Assembly (NCBI GenBank): GCA_949287425.1
Contig: CASEGJ010000001.1
Coordinates: 1-64,000 of the forward strand
Length of the DNA: 64,000 nt
From: an uncultured Caryophanales bacterium
Lineage (GTDB): Bacteria > Bacillota_I > Bacilli_A > RFN20 > CAG-288
Direction of reading: 5' to 3'
Shown here: positions 16,753-25,284 of the stretch, in pieces
Layout of the letters: each line of letters opens with the position of its first letter
Numbering within the stretch: the first letter of the stretch is position 1
Position numbers and translations under genes: made by a program
Notes under the pieces: generated by a model
Database searches by the model: none
The model's input: only the letters and a program-made list of their open reading frames with translations
What the model was told of the DNA's origin: nothing

Positions 16753-16896
16753 AAATCAGGGAATTTTATTGCTAGATTTTTCTTGTTTTCAAGACATAGA
16801 AGTAAGCAATAGCAAGCCTGATTTTACTTGATTAGGGAATTTTATTACTAAATAAAATTGCGTCAATAGAAGTAAGTAATAGTAAGCCTAATCAAG
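16753..16896. repeat. Tandem pair of covarying RNA-like stem-loops
   Basis: Two consecutive units share one secondary structure. Unit 1: AAATCAGG (16753-16760) pairs with CCTGATTT (16817-16824), and inner TTGCTA (16769-16774) with TAGCAA (16810-16815). Unit 2: CTTGATTAGG (16827-16836) pairs with CCTAATCAAG (16887-16896), and inner TTACTA (16845-16850) with TAGTAA (16880-16885). The internal loop GAATTTTA opposite a single G is identical in both. Two base pairs differ by compensatory changes (C-G to T-A; G-C to A-T). The loop end ATAGAAGTAAG is conserved. It lies between two convergent genes. Confidence 0.7.
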
Positions 16897-16908
16897 CACT
16901 AATATATA

Positions 16909-19038
16909 TCAATTGATATTATTAGCCGATAAGAAGAAATTAGTAAGATATTCTAAAGCGTTAATATTTGCTTGGTTATTAATACCTATAATATTATTTG
17001 CCTTAGATATATCATCGACAAATTCAATATGGCCTTTATGAAGTAAGTAGAAATCATATAGATTCATCTTGTTTTTCAAGGTATCATTTAATATGAATTT
17101 GACATTTAGATTAGTAGCTGAAGTTGAATAATAAGAAAAATCAACAGGAGTATCTAACCAAATTAAAGACATGTTTTCGATATCAATAATAAATCCAGCA
17201 ACCATATTAGCACTTTGATGAGTTAAGATCGATTTAATCTTAACTGCTTTAGGATTAAAGATACCTTTAAGTCTATTTTCAGTAAACATTACTCCACAAT
17301 ATGGTTTAACTTCAGCAAAGCTTTGACCAGTATAGATAGTGTTAGTGACAATTAAATATTTCACACCACCTTTTTTGGCTTCTTCCAAATTTAAATCGAC
17401 AAATTCACTGGCGCCATTTTCACCAGGGGCAGTAACTAAATCGCCGCTATGGTAAGCTTCGATAAATTTACCTCCGCTCATATTATGCCAGGCTAAACTA
17501 GTTATATATTTTAAATTGGCATCGAAAATTTCAACTGCTAAATCAACATCGACTCTTTCATTTTTAATGTTGTGCCAATTAGTAAAGATTCTGATAAATT
17601 TTTCAGTTTCTAATTTAATTTGCTGACCATATATGTAATTGTTAAAACTAAATGATGTGTTGCGGTTATTACTTGGAACAGGTAGATATTTTAAATTAGG
17701 ATCTAAATATACCTTATCTAATTTAGGTAAATTGTTAAATGAAGAAGATAGGATTTCTTCAATAGTTGCTAAAACTAGTCTAATAGTTTTTTCATCTAGA
17801 TTAGCTCTGTTATCTTCAATTTCAGTATAGGAAACATATTCGCCTACTATTTTAAATAGTCTAGTAGAAGAAGAATTTCTATTTAAATAGAAGTTATATA
17901 GCTCAACTAGGACTTTATTTGAAACTTGATTACCTATCTTTTTAAAGCTAGCTAAAATATTTTCTTTATTAAAATTAGGATTTCTTAATAACATATCTAA
18001 ATTTCTAGCAAAGACACCAGGTTTAATTGAAAGTAAGTCCAATAATTTTTCTTCGTTATCTTTGTATTTATTAAGTTCAGAATTATATCCGATATTTTTA
18101 TAGTTTCTTAATAAGTTAGCAAAATGATAAATTTTTTTGTATTTAGGATATTCAAATACGTGCAAGTATTCAAAGGCTTTTAACCATAGGAATCTATCTT
18201 TTAAGATATCGTCAATTTGTCTATCAGTCATGATAAGAGAATCTAATTTATTTAAAAATAATCTTCTAGCATATCTAGGTAAGCTAATAAATTTAAATTT
18301 GCTGTTATTAATAAAATAGCTACCTTTTGAAAGAGAAATATAGCATCTTAAAACATCGTGCAAGGTTTTGCAGTATTTAAAATCGTCAAAAGATAGCGAC
18401 TTGTTAGCTAAAGAAGTTTTTAAGCTAGCAAAATATATTTCGATATTTTCCTTAAAAGGAATATCTTTAGGTTCTAACTTAATGTTGTAAGTATTTGAAA
18501 AGCTAATTAAATTAATAGCTAATGGATAGCTAATTGAATTAACAGATTCTAATTGTTTAGTAAAGTAATCTTTTAAAATTAAAAGAGCATCTTCAAATTT
18601 AATTACATCTAAAATGTGAGCTTGACAATCTATTTTATCTTTTCTTTTATTAACTTTAAGCGTGTTATCGATAAAGCCAAAATCTGATTCAGTTGCACTC
18701 ATATAGTGAAGATAGGCTCTAATTATATAATCGGCGTCGCTCATTTTAGCTAAATAAGGGAAATTTTTATAAAAGATATTATGCGAAATATCACAAACGC
18801 TGTTTTTTAGCAATTTAAAGTTAGCATGATAAAAATTAGTTAAAGATAGATCATCTTGGTTAGATAAAATATCAATAGCGTCTTTAGATAAAGAATAGCC
18901 TAAAGATCTAAAGCTATTTAATATTAAAAGGGCATTGTTATTAATAGTAGAAGATTTCTTAGATTCATCTAATACTAAATAATTTAATTTCAATAAGATA
19001 TTTCTTAAATCGCTATTTAAAACTTTAGTTTTCATCAT
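16909..19038 (-). CDS. Large protein with C-terminal TerD-like domain
   Basis: About 709 residues from ATG 19038; a second ATG follows directly, and GGGAGG lies 5 and 8 bases before them. An upstream in-frame start at 19116 lacks a ribosome site. The first 470 residues are helical and unrecognised. The C-terminal part (about 490-640) reads FIRIFTNWHN, DVDLAVEIFD, HSGDLVTAP, GASEFVDLNLEEA and YTGQSFAEV, which resembles the TerD-like region of the MXAN_6230/SCO0854-type bacterial proteins and the calcium-binding beta sandwich of TerD. No RING-like cysteines are seen. A stress or conflict role is possible but unproven. Convergent with gdhA. Confidence 0.6.
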   Translation of the reverse strand: MMKTKVLNSDLRNILLKLNYLVLDESKKSSTINNNALLILNSFRSLGYSLSKDAIDILSNQDDLSLTNFYHANFKLLKNSVCDISHNIFYKNFPYLAKMSDADYIIRAYLHYMSATESDFGFIDNTLKVNKRKDKIDCQAHILDVIKFEDALLILKDYFTKQLESVNSISYPLAINLISFSNTYNIKLEPKDIPFKENIEIYFASLKTSLANKSLSFDDFKYCKTLHDVLRCYISLSKGSYFINNSKFKFISLPRYARRLFLNKLDSLIMTDRQIDDILKDRFLWLKAFEYLHVFEYPKYKKIYHFANLLRNYKNIGYNSELNKYKDNEEKLLDLLSIKPGVFARNLDMLLRNPNFNKENILASFKKIGNQVSNKVLVELYNFYLNRNSSSTRLFKIVGEYVSYTEIEDNRANLDEKTIRLVLATIEEILSSSFNNLPKLDKVYLDPNLKYLPVPSNNRNTSFSFNNYIYGQQIKLETEKFIRIFTNWHNIKNERVDVDLAVEIFDANLKYITSLAWHNMSGGKFIEAYHSGDLVTAPGENGASEFVDLNLEEAKKGGVKYLIVTNTIYTGQSFAEVKPYCGVMFTENRLKGIFNPKAVKIKSILTHQSANMVAGFIIDIENMSLIWLDTPVDFSYYSTSATNLNVKFILNDTLKNKMNLYDFYLLHKGHIEFVDDISKANNIIGINNQANINALEYLTNFFLSANNIN

Positions 19039-19203
19039 ATTAACCTCCCACACTAGTATTTTATTATGAAAACAAAATTGTGTTAAGAACGCAAAATTAA
19101 AAATATTTTTGACCATAACTTATATGTTTAATAAAGTAATTTAACTAATTTTATTATTTAATTTTGACCACTTTTTATGGTAATATTTAATTGGAGATTA
19201 ACC

Positions 19204-20211
19204 ATGTTAGAAAAAATAAAAACAAGTATACCTAGATCAGTTTATGAAATATTAGTTAACGATGCGAAAGATTTTAATATCCTTCATAAAGATAATTCTA
19301 TTAACTTTAATTCTTTTTTAAACATGCTTATAAATAACTATTATTTAAGTTTTTCAAATTCTTTAGAGGCTTTAAATAAGGAACTATTAAAAGCTTTAAA
19401 AGATCTTAAGGAAGAGTTTAGATTAGATGTTTTAAAAAAGATACATAAGATATATAGCGAAGATAGCGATTTTGATAGTAAAAAACAAGAGAGTATAGTT
19501 ATAAGCTTTAAGCCGACTAAATTGACTTTAAGAGCCTGTTTGTATATTGAAAATGTTTTAAAGCAGAATGAATCTTTAGCTTCCTATTATAGGAGGATGT
19601 TAATTAGCTATACTAAAAAGATTAAAAATGAAAGAGAGAAAATTATTTTTAAAGATAATTATAATTTGTTAGTAAAAAGCATAAACGAAAAAGTAAAGGC
19701 TTGTTTAGTTTTAACTAGTCAAGTTAAATATAATCCTGCTAGCATATTTACTATAGCGGCTAATAAAGATGAATTTTATAACTATATTTTATTAGAAGCT
19801 AACAATAATACATATACTATTAGATTATCTAATATAAATGAAGTTATCTTGTTAAATGACAAGGCTGAATTTAATAAAGATAGCCTAACTATTTTTAATA
19901 AGCAAATTAAATATGGTTTGCAATATCCAGTAAGTAAAAAAGAAGATAATCCAGTTGTAGTTAAATTAACTAAAAAAGGAATTAAATTATTTAATAACTT
20001 GTATTTATATCGACCTATTCCAGATAAGATAGAAGAAGATATATATACTTTTAATGCTCCTTATGCGCAAATTCTTCAATATTTTAAAAGATTTGGAGAT
20101 GATGCTTTAATTATTAGTCCAGCTTGTTTAACTAACACAATGGCTAATTTTTACTATTTTGCTAATAAAACATATAAAAAGTTACGTACTAAAGAAAAAA
20201 TTGAGGAGTAA
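19204..20211 (+). CDS. RHH-WYL transcription regulator
   Basis: 335 residues from ATG 19204, chosen because GGAGA lies 7-8 bases upstream; an upstream in-frame start at 19177 has none. The N terminus (TSIPRSVYEILVNDAKDF, then NSFLNMLINNYY) fits a ribbon-helix-helix DNA-binding domain. Residues about 150-240 form a WYL-like beta domain (KYNPASIFTIAANKDEFYNY; ILLEANNNTYTIRLSNINEV), followed by a C-terminal extension ending with FGDDALIISPACLTNTMANF. RHH-WYL fusions are known, including accessory proteins of some type VI CRISPR loci, but no Cas gene is near. The word TTTTGACCA occurs twice in the divergent spacer (19107, 19162), a possible operator. Confidence 0.65.
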   Translation: MLEKIKTSIPRSVYEILVNDAKDFNILHKDNSINFNSFLNMLINNYYLSFSNSLEALNKELLKALKDLKEEFRLDVLKKIHKIYSEDSDFDSKKQESIVISFKPTKLTLRACLYIENVLKQNESLASYYRRMLISYTKKIKNEREKIIFKDNYNLLVKSINEKVKACLVLTSQVKYNPASIFTIAANKDEFYNYILLEANNNTYTIRLSNINEVILLNDKAEFNKDSLTIFNKQIKYGLQYPVSKKEDNPVVVKLTKKGIKLFNNLYLYRPIPDKIEEDIYTFNAPYAQILQYFKRFGDDALIISPACLTNTMANFYYFANKTYKKLRTKEKIEE

Positions 20212-20226
20212 GCAAATTTAAAATAC

Positions 20227-20255
20227 TTGCATTAAAAAAGCATTTTGGTTATCAT
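20227..20255 (+). promoter_or_regulatory. Promoter of small basic protein
   Basis: TTGCAT (20227-20232), a 17-base spacer, and TATCAT (20250-20255). It lies 28 bases before the small gene and gives it independent transcription. Confidence 0.55.
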
Positions 20256-20282
20256 ATGTAAGTAATTTAAAGAGGTGAAATT

Positions 20283-20384
20283 ATGGGAAGAAAAAGATTT
20301 GAAGCTAGAAATTGCGCTAAGCAATGGAGAGAAAGAAGCTTAAAAAAGCAAGAAAGATTATCTAAAGCTAAAAAAGCTAACTAG
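20283..20384 (+). CDS. 33-residue lysine/arginine-rich small protein
   Basis: ATG 20283 follows GAGGTGA with good spacing, behind its own promoter and before a strong terminator (20407-20433). The product, MGRKRFEARNCAKQWRERSL followed by a Lys-rich helix, is very basic and probably helical. Such proteins often bind RNA or the ribosome. I do not recognise the family. The clean expression signals argue that it is real. Confidence 0.65.
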   Translation: MGRKRFEARNCAKQWRERSLKKQERLSKAKKAN

Positions 20385-20406
20385 TTCTTTCTAATATGTT
20401 ACAATT

Positions 20407-20433
20407 AACCCGATTTTCTCGGGTTTTTATTTT
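20407..20433 (+). terminator. Terminator of small basic protein gene
   Basis: AACCCGA (20407-20413) pairs with TCGGGTT (20419-20425), followed by TTTATTTT. Confidence 0.85.
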
Positions 20434-20445
20434 AAGGAGTCAAAA

Positions 20446-21333
20446 ATGAGCGAATATATATTATCTTGTGAATCAACAGTCGATTTAAATCCAGCTATCT
20501 TTAAAGAATACGATTTAAATGTTATATGTTTCCATTATTATTTAGATGGAATTGAACATGTCGATGACTTTGGTCAAAGTTTACCTTTAAGTGAATTTTA
20601 CAATAAGATGGTTCAAGGTGCTATGACTAAAACTAGTCAAATTAATGTTGAAGAATTTATAAACTATTTTGAACCATTTTTAAAACAGGGCAAAGATATT
20701 CTCCATCTATGTTTATCTAGTGGAATTTCAGGAGTGTTAAATTCTGCTAATACCGCTAAACAAATTTTAGAAGATAAATATCCTGATAGAAAAATTATAG
20801 TTGTTGATTCTTTGGCGGCTTCTTCTGGTTTTGGTTTATTAGTTGTTAAGTTAGCTAATTTAAAAAAGCAAGGATATTCTATTGATGAACTTGCAAATTA
20901 TGCTATCAACCATCGCTTAGAAGTAAATCATTGGTTCTTTTCAAGCGATTTAACTTTCTTTGTTAGAGGTGGTAGAATTTCAAAAGCAGCGGGATTTTTT
21001 GGAACAGCTTTGAAAATATGTCCTTTATTAAATGTTTCTAACGAGGGCAAATTAATTCCTCGTGAAAAAATTAGAACCAAGAAAAAAGCTATACAAGCAT
21101 GCGCTAATAAGATGTTTGAATTAGCTAATAATGGTATAAATTACGATGAAGATTGTTATATTTCCCATTCTAATTGTTATGAAGATGCTTATGAAGTTAA
21201 AAAGTTAATAGAAGAGCATTTTCCTAAATTGAAAGATAGGGTTAAAATTTTCGATATTGGAACTACTATTGGTTCTCACACTGGTCCAGGGACAGTCGCT
21301 TTGTTCTTCTTTGGAAAAGCTAGGGAAAATTAA
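20446..21333 (+). CDS. DegV-family fatty-acid-binding protein
   Basis: 295 residues. AAGGAG precedes ATG 20446. The N terminus ILSCESTVDLNP, the TSQIN motif near 62, LSSGISGVLNSA near 91 and VDSLAASSGFG near 126 are the standard DegV marks. DegV (FakB-like) proteins hold one fatty acid chain; with a FakA kinase they feed exogenous fatty acids to phospholipid synthesis. No fakA is seen nearby. Monocistronic, bounded by terminators on both sides. Confidence 0.88.
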   Translation: MSEYILSCESTVDLNPAIFKEYDLNVICFHYYLDGIEHVDDFGQSLPLSEFYNKMVQGAMTKTSQINVEEFINYFEPFLKQGKDILHLCLSSGISGVLNSANTAKQILEDKYPDRKIIVVDSLAASSGFGLLVVKLANLKKQGYSIDELANYAINHRLEVNHWFFSSDLTFFVRGGRISKAAGFFGTALKICPLLNVSNEGKLIPREKIRTKKKAIQACANKMFELANNGINYDEDCYISHSNCYEDAYEVKKLIEEHFPKLKDRVKIFDIGTTIGSHTGPGTVALFFFGKAREN

Positions 21334-21347
21334 TTGTTTAAATAAAT

Positions 21348-21373
21348 ATAGCGTGCTAATTGCACGCTATTTT
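21348..21373. terminator. Bidirectional terminator between degV-like gene and Ig-like protein
   Basis: ATAGCGTGC (21348-21356) pairs perfectly with GCACGCTAT (21362-21370). It serves both convergent genes; the leftward stop lies within it. Confidence 0.8.
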
Positions 21374-23153
21374 AAAATCCTAATTTATTGAAAAAACTTT
21401 TAATAAATTCAATTATTTTATCTAAAAAAGATGGGTTTGATGATTTAAATTTATCGATAACGTTAATTTTTAACTGCAAGTAATTTGTCGTTAGATCGCT
21501 ATTTGTATATTCTAAGATAGCATTATATTCTCCGCTAGTTAATTTGTTAGTTAAATCAATTTCATTAGAAGTTAATTTTGCAGAAATATAGCTGCTATTA
21601 GGAATATAACCAAGTTGAATTAATTGATAGAGTAAATTGTTAGTATCAATTGTTTCGCCTTCAATATATGTTAATTCATCTTTATTGATGTAAAATACTG
21701 GGCCAGATGTATCGTTAACATTGATAGTTACTACTTTTTCTGCAGAATTACCAGAAATATCGATTGCTTTTATTTTTACTGAGTATTTACCAATACTTTT
21801 ACAATTGTTTTGATAGGATGAATCATCGATGTTTATTTTTGTCGAAGCATCTATTTCATCTTTAATTTCAAATTGATCTAAGATATCTTGGCTAGAAAGA
21901 ACTGTTTCTATAGTTGTATTAATTGTATCAGGCCCTTCGATTGTAGGTGGAATATCATCGAGAATTTGAATTTCAGTTTGATAGGTTTCAATGTTATTAG
22001 ATGAATCAGAAACGGTTAATTTAATCGGATAAGTTCCTATTTGATTTATTTTGTCAAATTCTATTCCAGTAATTTCAACGTTTGGTTGATACGAATAATT
22101 ATCTTTGATTTCAAATTGTTGAAGTATATCTTGTTTTGTTAATTTGGTTTTATATGAAAATTTAATTTTTTCTGGAATTTGAGTGATGGTTGGTTTTTCA
22201 ATATCGCGCATGATGATATTAAAAGTGATTTTTGATGAATTACCTAGACTATCTTTAGCTTGAAAAGTAAGAGGCAATTTAGTGTTTAAACTGCGATAAA
22301 ATTCTGTAAAGTTATCTTTATATACTTCGACATCGACATATTGATAATCACCTTTATCAAAGGCGAGTAAGGAAGATTTTAATTGGTTTATTATATTGTT
22401 TGTATCGTTTGTAAAAGGGAATTGTATGTCAATTTGTGAATTGTCTTTATATGGACCGACAATAGAATTAGTTAGTCCATATGGTGCATGGTTATATTCT
22501 GCGTAACCTTTAAAATCTTCCTTAGTTCCTTTATACATCATCTCTTGAGAAATGATACCGCTAGTCTGACTGTTGTTAATTAAGACATCTAATTTATATA
22601 AACGTATACTTTTAACTGAATCTCTTTCATAGATAAAATTTATTTCGACAAAAATTTTTGAATAATCATCAGCGATTGACATTGTAATAGGCTGAAACAT
22701 TTCAATGTTGACATTTTTAAATTCTTTTAATGATTCTGAAGGGCTTTTTTCAAATTTAATTTCTTTAGTGATAATTTGATGCTCAGCTTCACCGGCTGTA
22801 ACATATTGTAAATAATAGCCGTTTTTAGAAACGTTTTTATCGTTTACCAATTCTCGGCCATCTTTTAAAAAAAGCACTAAGGTATATGTAGTATTTTTAT
22901 TGATGTTAACTAAGTTAGTAAAAGATAGTTTTCCAGTTTCTTTTTTATATATATTTGGCGGTAATATATTAGCTTCGTTTTCAATTGAAGATAATGAATA
23001 AGTCGTATTTCCATTAATGGCATTGTAATTTGGATCAGTTAAATGATTTGGAAAGGCATCAGAATTTGGTTGAGCAAAAGAAAGAGTAAATAAACTAGAA
23101 ATTGGCAATATCAATAACGCTAATAAAAATTTAGGGAATTTATTTTTAAACAT
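21372..23153 (-). CDS. Exported protein with Ig-like (HYR/DUF5011-type) domains
   Basis: 593 residues from ATG 23153, 5 bases after AAAGGAG; a start 15 bases upstream is less likely. A signal peptide is evident (MFKNKFPKFLLALLILPISS then SFAQ). After a beta-rich region there are at least two or three tandem Ig-like repeats, each opening with DIEKPTI, DDIPPTI or DTSGPVF and containing GTYPIKLTVSDSSNN or GKYSVKIKAIDISGN. Such repeats are common in cell surface proteins. No LPXTG motif or lipobox is present; the C terminus is a short amphipathic helix (FLDKIIEFIKSFFNKLGF) that may hold it to the membrane. Ligand unknown. Confidence 0.75.
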   Translation of the reverse strand: MFKNKFPKFLLALLILPISSLFTLSFAQPNSDAFPNHLTDPNYNAINGNTTYSLSSIENEANILPPNIYKKETGKLSFTNLVNINKNTTYTLVLFLKDGRELVNDKNVSKNGYYLQYVTAGEAEHQIITKEIKFEKSPSESLKEFKNVNIEMFQPITMSIADDYSKIFVEINFIYERDSVKSIRLYKLDVLINNSQTSGIISQEMMYKGTKEDFKGYAEYNHAPYGLTNSIVGPYKDNSQIDIQFPFTNDTNNIINQLKSSLLAFDKGDYQYVDVEVYKDNFTEFYRSLNTKLPLTFQAKDSLGNSSKITFNIIMRDIEKPTITQIPEKIKFSYKTKLTKQDILQQFEIKDNYSYQPNVEITGIEFDKINQIGTYPIKLTVSDSSNNIETYQTEIQILDDIPPTIEGPDTINTTIETVLSSQDILDQFEIKDEIDASTKINIDDSSYQNNCKSIGKYSVKIKAIDISGNSAEKVVTINVNDTSGPVFYINKDELTYIEGETIDTNNLLYQLIQLGYIPNSSYISAKLTSNEIDLTNKLTSGEYNAILEYTNSDLTTNYLQLKINVIDKFKSSNPSFLDKIIEFIKSFFNKLGF

Positions 23154-23244
23154 ACTAGCTCCTTTCATTAGAATATAGCTAAAATTGCAATTAGAATTTG
23201 AAAGAAATTTTTAAAAATGAATTTCTAGTGTATAATTAATTTAC

Positions 23245-23320
23245 GCTCCTATAGCTCAGCGGATAGAGCGACCGCCTCCTAAGCGGTAGGTCAGTAGTTC
23301 AATTCTACCTAGGAGCGCCA
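23245..23320 (+). tRNA. tRNA-Arg (CCU)
   Basis: Acceptor arm GCTCCTA/TAGGAGC, D-arm GCTC/GAGC, anticodon stem ACCGC/GCGGT with loop CTCCTAA giving anticodon CCU, T-loop TTCAATT and encoded CCA. A TATAAT box at 23231-23236 lies 8 bases upstream. Confidence 0.93.
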
Positions 23321-23394
23321 TTTTTAATAAGTGCATGTAATGTGCAATTATTATATAAATTTTGTTAAATTTATGTAGAAGGAAAAAATAAATT

Positions 23395-23784
23395 ATGTTA
23401 GATCAATTAGATTATGAATTAATTGAATTAGCTAAAAATATCATTAAGGATAATTATGATGGAAAAACATTCAATCATACTGTTGGTTCAGCTTTAAGAT
23501 GTAAAAGTGGAAAGATATATTTAGGAGTAAACGTTTATTCTGTACATGGAATTTGTGCTGAACAAGTCGCATTAGGAGCTGCTATTACTAATGGTGAAAG
23601 GGAATTTGAAACGATAGTTGCTATTAATGGAGAAAATAACAAAGTTATCTCTCCATGTGGGAATTGTCGTCAAATGCTAGTTGATTATATGCCGATGTGC
23701 AATGTTATTATTGAAGATAACAATCAGTTAATAAAAGTTAGAGCTAAGGATTTAATTCCTTATGCTTATCATACTCAATATTGA
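23395..23784 (+). CDS. cdd: Cytidine deaminase
   Basis: 129 residues, the usual size of tetrameric cytidine deaminase. Zinc ligands C54, C88 and C91 lie in HGICAEQ and PCGNC; E56 is the catalytic proton carrier. It converts cytidine/deoxycytidine to uridine forms in pyrimidine salvage. The stop overlaps or closely adjoins the next gene, so cdd and ogt are probably cotranscribed. A blasticidin-deaminase-like specificity cannot be excluded. Confidence 0.88.
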   Translation: MLDQLDYELIELAKNIIKDNYDGKTFNHTVGSALRCKSGKIYLGVNVYSVHGICAEQVALGAAITNGEREFETIVAINGENNKVISPCGNCRQMLVDYMPMCNVIIEDNNQLIKVRAKDLIPYAYHTQY

Positions 23785-23798
23785 TTTTTAAAATTATT

Positions 23799-24299
23799 AT
23801 GTTATATGCAAGTGATTATATTTCACCTTGTGGGAAGTTACTAATTGTCGTAGATAACTTTTCTTTAAAAGGAGTTTGGTTTTACAATCAAAAATATTTT
23901 AAAGCTAATATAGATGATGAACTTATTTTTAAAGATAATAAGAAATCTATTCAAACTAAAAATTGGCTAAATAGATATTTTAATAATGAAAAACCCATAG
24001 TTGATATTAATTTAAAGCCTAATGGAACACATTTTCAAAAGGAAGTTTGGAAGCTGTTAAGTAAAATTCCATATGGACAAGTAACTAGTTATGCTGATAT
24101 TGCTAATAAAATTGCTAAACTACATAGTATAAATAAGATGTCAGCTCAAGCTATTGGTAATGCTGTAAGTAAAAATCCAATTTCAATAATTATTCCTTGT
24201 CATAGAGTTATTGGAAGCAATAATAAATTAGTTGGTTATGCTGCAGGACTAGAAATTAAAAAGAAACTGTTAGATTTTGAAAGAGATGGTTATATATAA
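23799..24299 (+). CDS. ogt: Methylated-DNA--protein-cysteine methyltransferase
   Basis: 166 residues from ATG 23799; a TTG at 23781 overlapping the cdd stop (TTGA) is an alternative coupled start. The acceptor motif PCHRVIG carries C134, preceded by the helix-turn-helix region IPYGQVTSYADIA with IGNAVSKNP. It repairs O6-alkylguanine in a single suicide transfer. Cytoplasmic. Probably coexpressed with cdd. Confidence 0.9.
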   Translation: MLYASDYISPCGKLLIVVDNFSLKGVWFYNQKYFKANIDDELIFKDNKKSIQTKNWLNRYFNNEKPIVDINLKPNGTHFQKEVWKLLSKIPYGQVTSYADIANKIAKLHSINKMSAQAIGNAVSKNPISIIIPCHRVIGSNNKLVGYAAGLEIKKKLLDFERDGYI

Positions 24300-24347
24300 A
24301 AATATAGATATATCTAAATTTTTTTACTATACTTTATTTGTTTATAT

Positions 24348-24423
24348 GTGTCTGTAGCTCAGTGAATAGAGCACAGCCCTCCGAAGGCTGGGGCCGAAAG
24401 TTTAATTCTTTCCAGACACACCA
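24348..24423 (+). tRNA. tRNA-Arg (CCG)
   Basis: Acceptor GTGTCTG/CAGACAC, D-arm GCTC/GAGC, anticodon stem CAGCC/GGCTG with loop CTCCGAA giving CCG, T-arm GAAAG-TTTAATT-CTTTC, encoded CCA at 24421-24423. The thiN start codon is only 10 bases downstream. Confidence 0.92.
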
Positions 24424-24433
24424 AAAATTTGTT

Positions 24434-25057
24434 ATGGAAGCTTTAATTGTTTTAGATAAAAATATCACTTTATCAAATTATGATTTAAAAGGTAAATTTG
24501 TTATCGGTGTTGAAAAAGGAGCTTTATTGCTTTTACAACATGGTATAACAGATTTTATCGCTTTAGGTGATTTTGATTCTGTACCACCTAATCAATTTTT
24601 AGAAATTGAAAAAAGGGCTAAAAAAGTTATTAAGTTAAATTCAGTTAAAGATGATACAGATACTTTTGATGCATATAAACTGAGTTCCTCATGTTCTAAA
24701 ATTACTATTTTAGGTGGAATACAAGGTAAAAGAATAGAGCATTTTATTGCAAATATCAATTTGATAAAACAGGATAAAAGAGTCGAGTTAATCGATGATA
24801 ATTCTCATATATATTCTTTAGATAGTTTAGATTCTACTAAGTATGAATTTGATAATTCTAAATATAAATTCGTTTCATTTTTTGCTATTGATGAAGCGAT
24901 ACTTTCTTTAATTAAATTTAAATATGAATTGACTGATTACATATTAAAAGTAGATGATTCACTTTGCATTTCAAATGAGATTGACTCTAAATATCAAAAA
25001 GCATATTTAGAAATAAAAAAAGGTAGAGTATTAGTCGTTCAATCTAAAAAAGATTAA
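24434..25057 (+). CDS. thiN: Thiamine pyrophosphokinase
   Basis: 207 residues from ATG 24434; longer frames run into the tRNA and are not credible. Motifs GDFDSVPP, KDDTDTFDAY and LGGIQGKRIEHFIANINL are those of thiamine pyrophosphokinase, which makes TPP from thiamine and ATP. There is no ribosome binding site between the tRNA CCA and the ATG, so the mRNA may be leaderless after tRNA 3' processing or translated weakly. It precedes the TPP-controlled thiamine transporter, giving a salvage pair. Confidence 0.88.
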   Translation: MEALIVLDKNITLSNYDLKGKFVIGVEKGALLLLQHGITDFIALGDFDSVPPNQFLEIEKRAKKVIKLNSVKDDTDTFDAYKLSSSCSKITILGGIQGKRIEHFIANINLIKQDKRVELIDDNSHIYSLDSLDSTKYEFDNSKYKFVSFFAIDEAILSLIKFKYELTDYILKVDDSLCISNEIDSKYQKAYLEIKKGRVLVVQSKKD

Positions 25058-25090
25058 CCTGTAATTTCAACTTTTCTTTTTAAAATTAAC

Positions 25091-25119
25091 TTGTTAGTAA
25101 AAAAAAGTAGTGCTATTAT
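25091..25119 (+). promoter_or_regulatory. Promoter of riboswitch-thiT unit
   Basis: TTGTTA (25091-25096), a 17-base spacer and extended -10 TGCTATTAT (25111-25119). Transcription would start about 6-7 bases later, just before the riboswitch. Confidence 0.65.
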
Positions 25120-25131
25120 AGATGTGTCAAT

Positions 25132-25208
25132 TAAGGGGAGCTATTTGCTGAGAGGTTATTAAGTTAACGACCCTAAACCTGATCTAGGTAATGCTAGCGT
25201 AGGGAAAT
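25132..25208 (+). promoter_or_regulatory. TPP riboswitch (THI element)
   Basis: The conserved cores are intact: GGGGAGC, then GCTGAGA (25147-25153), ACCC, then ACCTGATCTAGGTAATGC and AGCGTAGGGAA. It senses thiamine pyrophosphate and controls thiT. The terminator downstream shows that control is by premature transcription stop when TPP is bound. Confidence 0.95.
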
Positions 25209-25237
25209 CTTTTTCTTATTTATATTGAAGATTTTAC

Positions 25238-25269
25238 TTGTAGTATTACCCTGCTACGAGTTTTTTATT
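25238..25269 (+). terminator. Riboswitch-controlled terminator
   Basis: CTTGTAG (25239-25245) pairs with CTACGAG (25254-25260), followed by TTTTTT. The CCCTGCTACG part could alternatively pair with CGTAGGG of the aptamer, which would give the antiterminated state. Confidence 0.8.
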
Positions 25270-25284
25270 TTTAGGAGGTAAAAT

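Noticed and set aside
16753-16896. Type III toxin-antitoxin locus
   Set aside because: The tandem structured repeats fit an antitoxin RNA in outline, but no ToxN/AbiQ-like gene of about 170 residues adjoins them.
19204-20211. CRISPR accessory WYL protein
   Set aside because: The RHH-WYL architecture is similar, but no Cas13 or repeat array is nearby.
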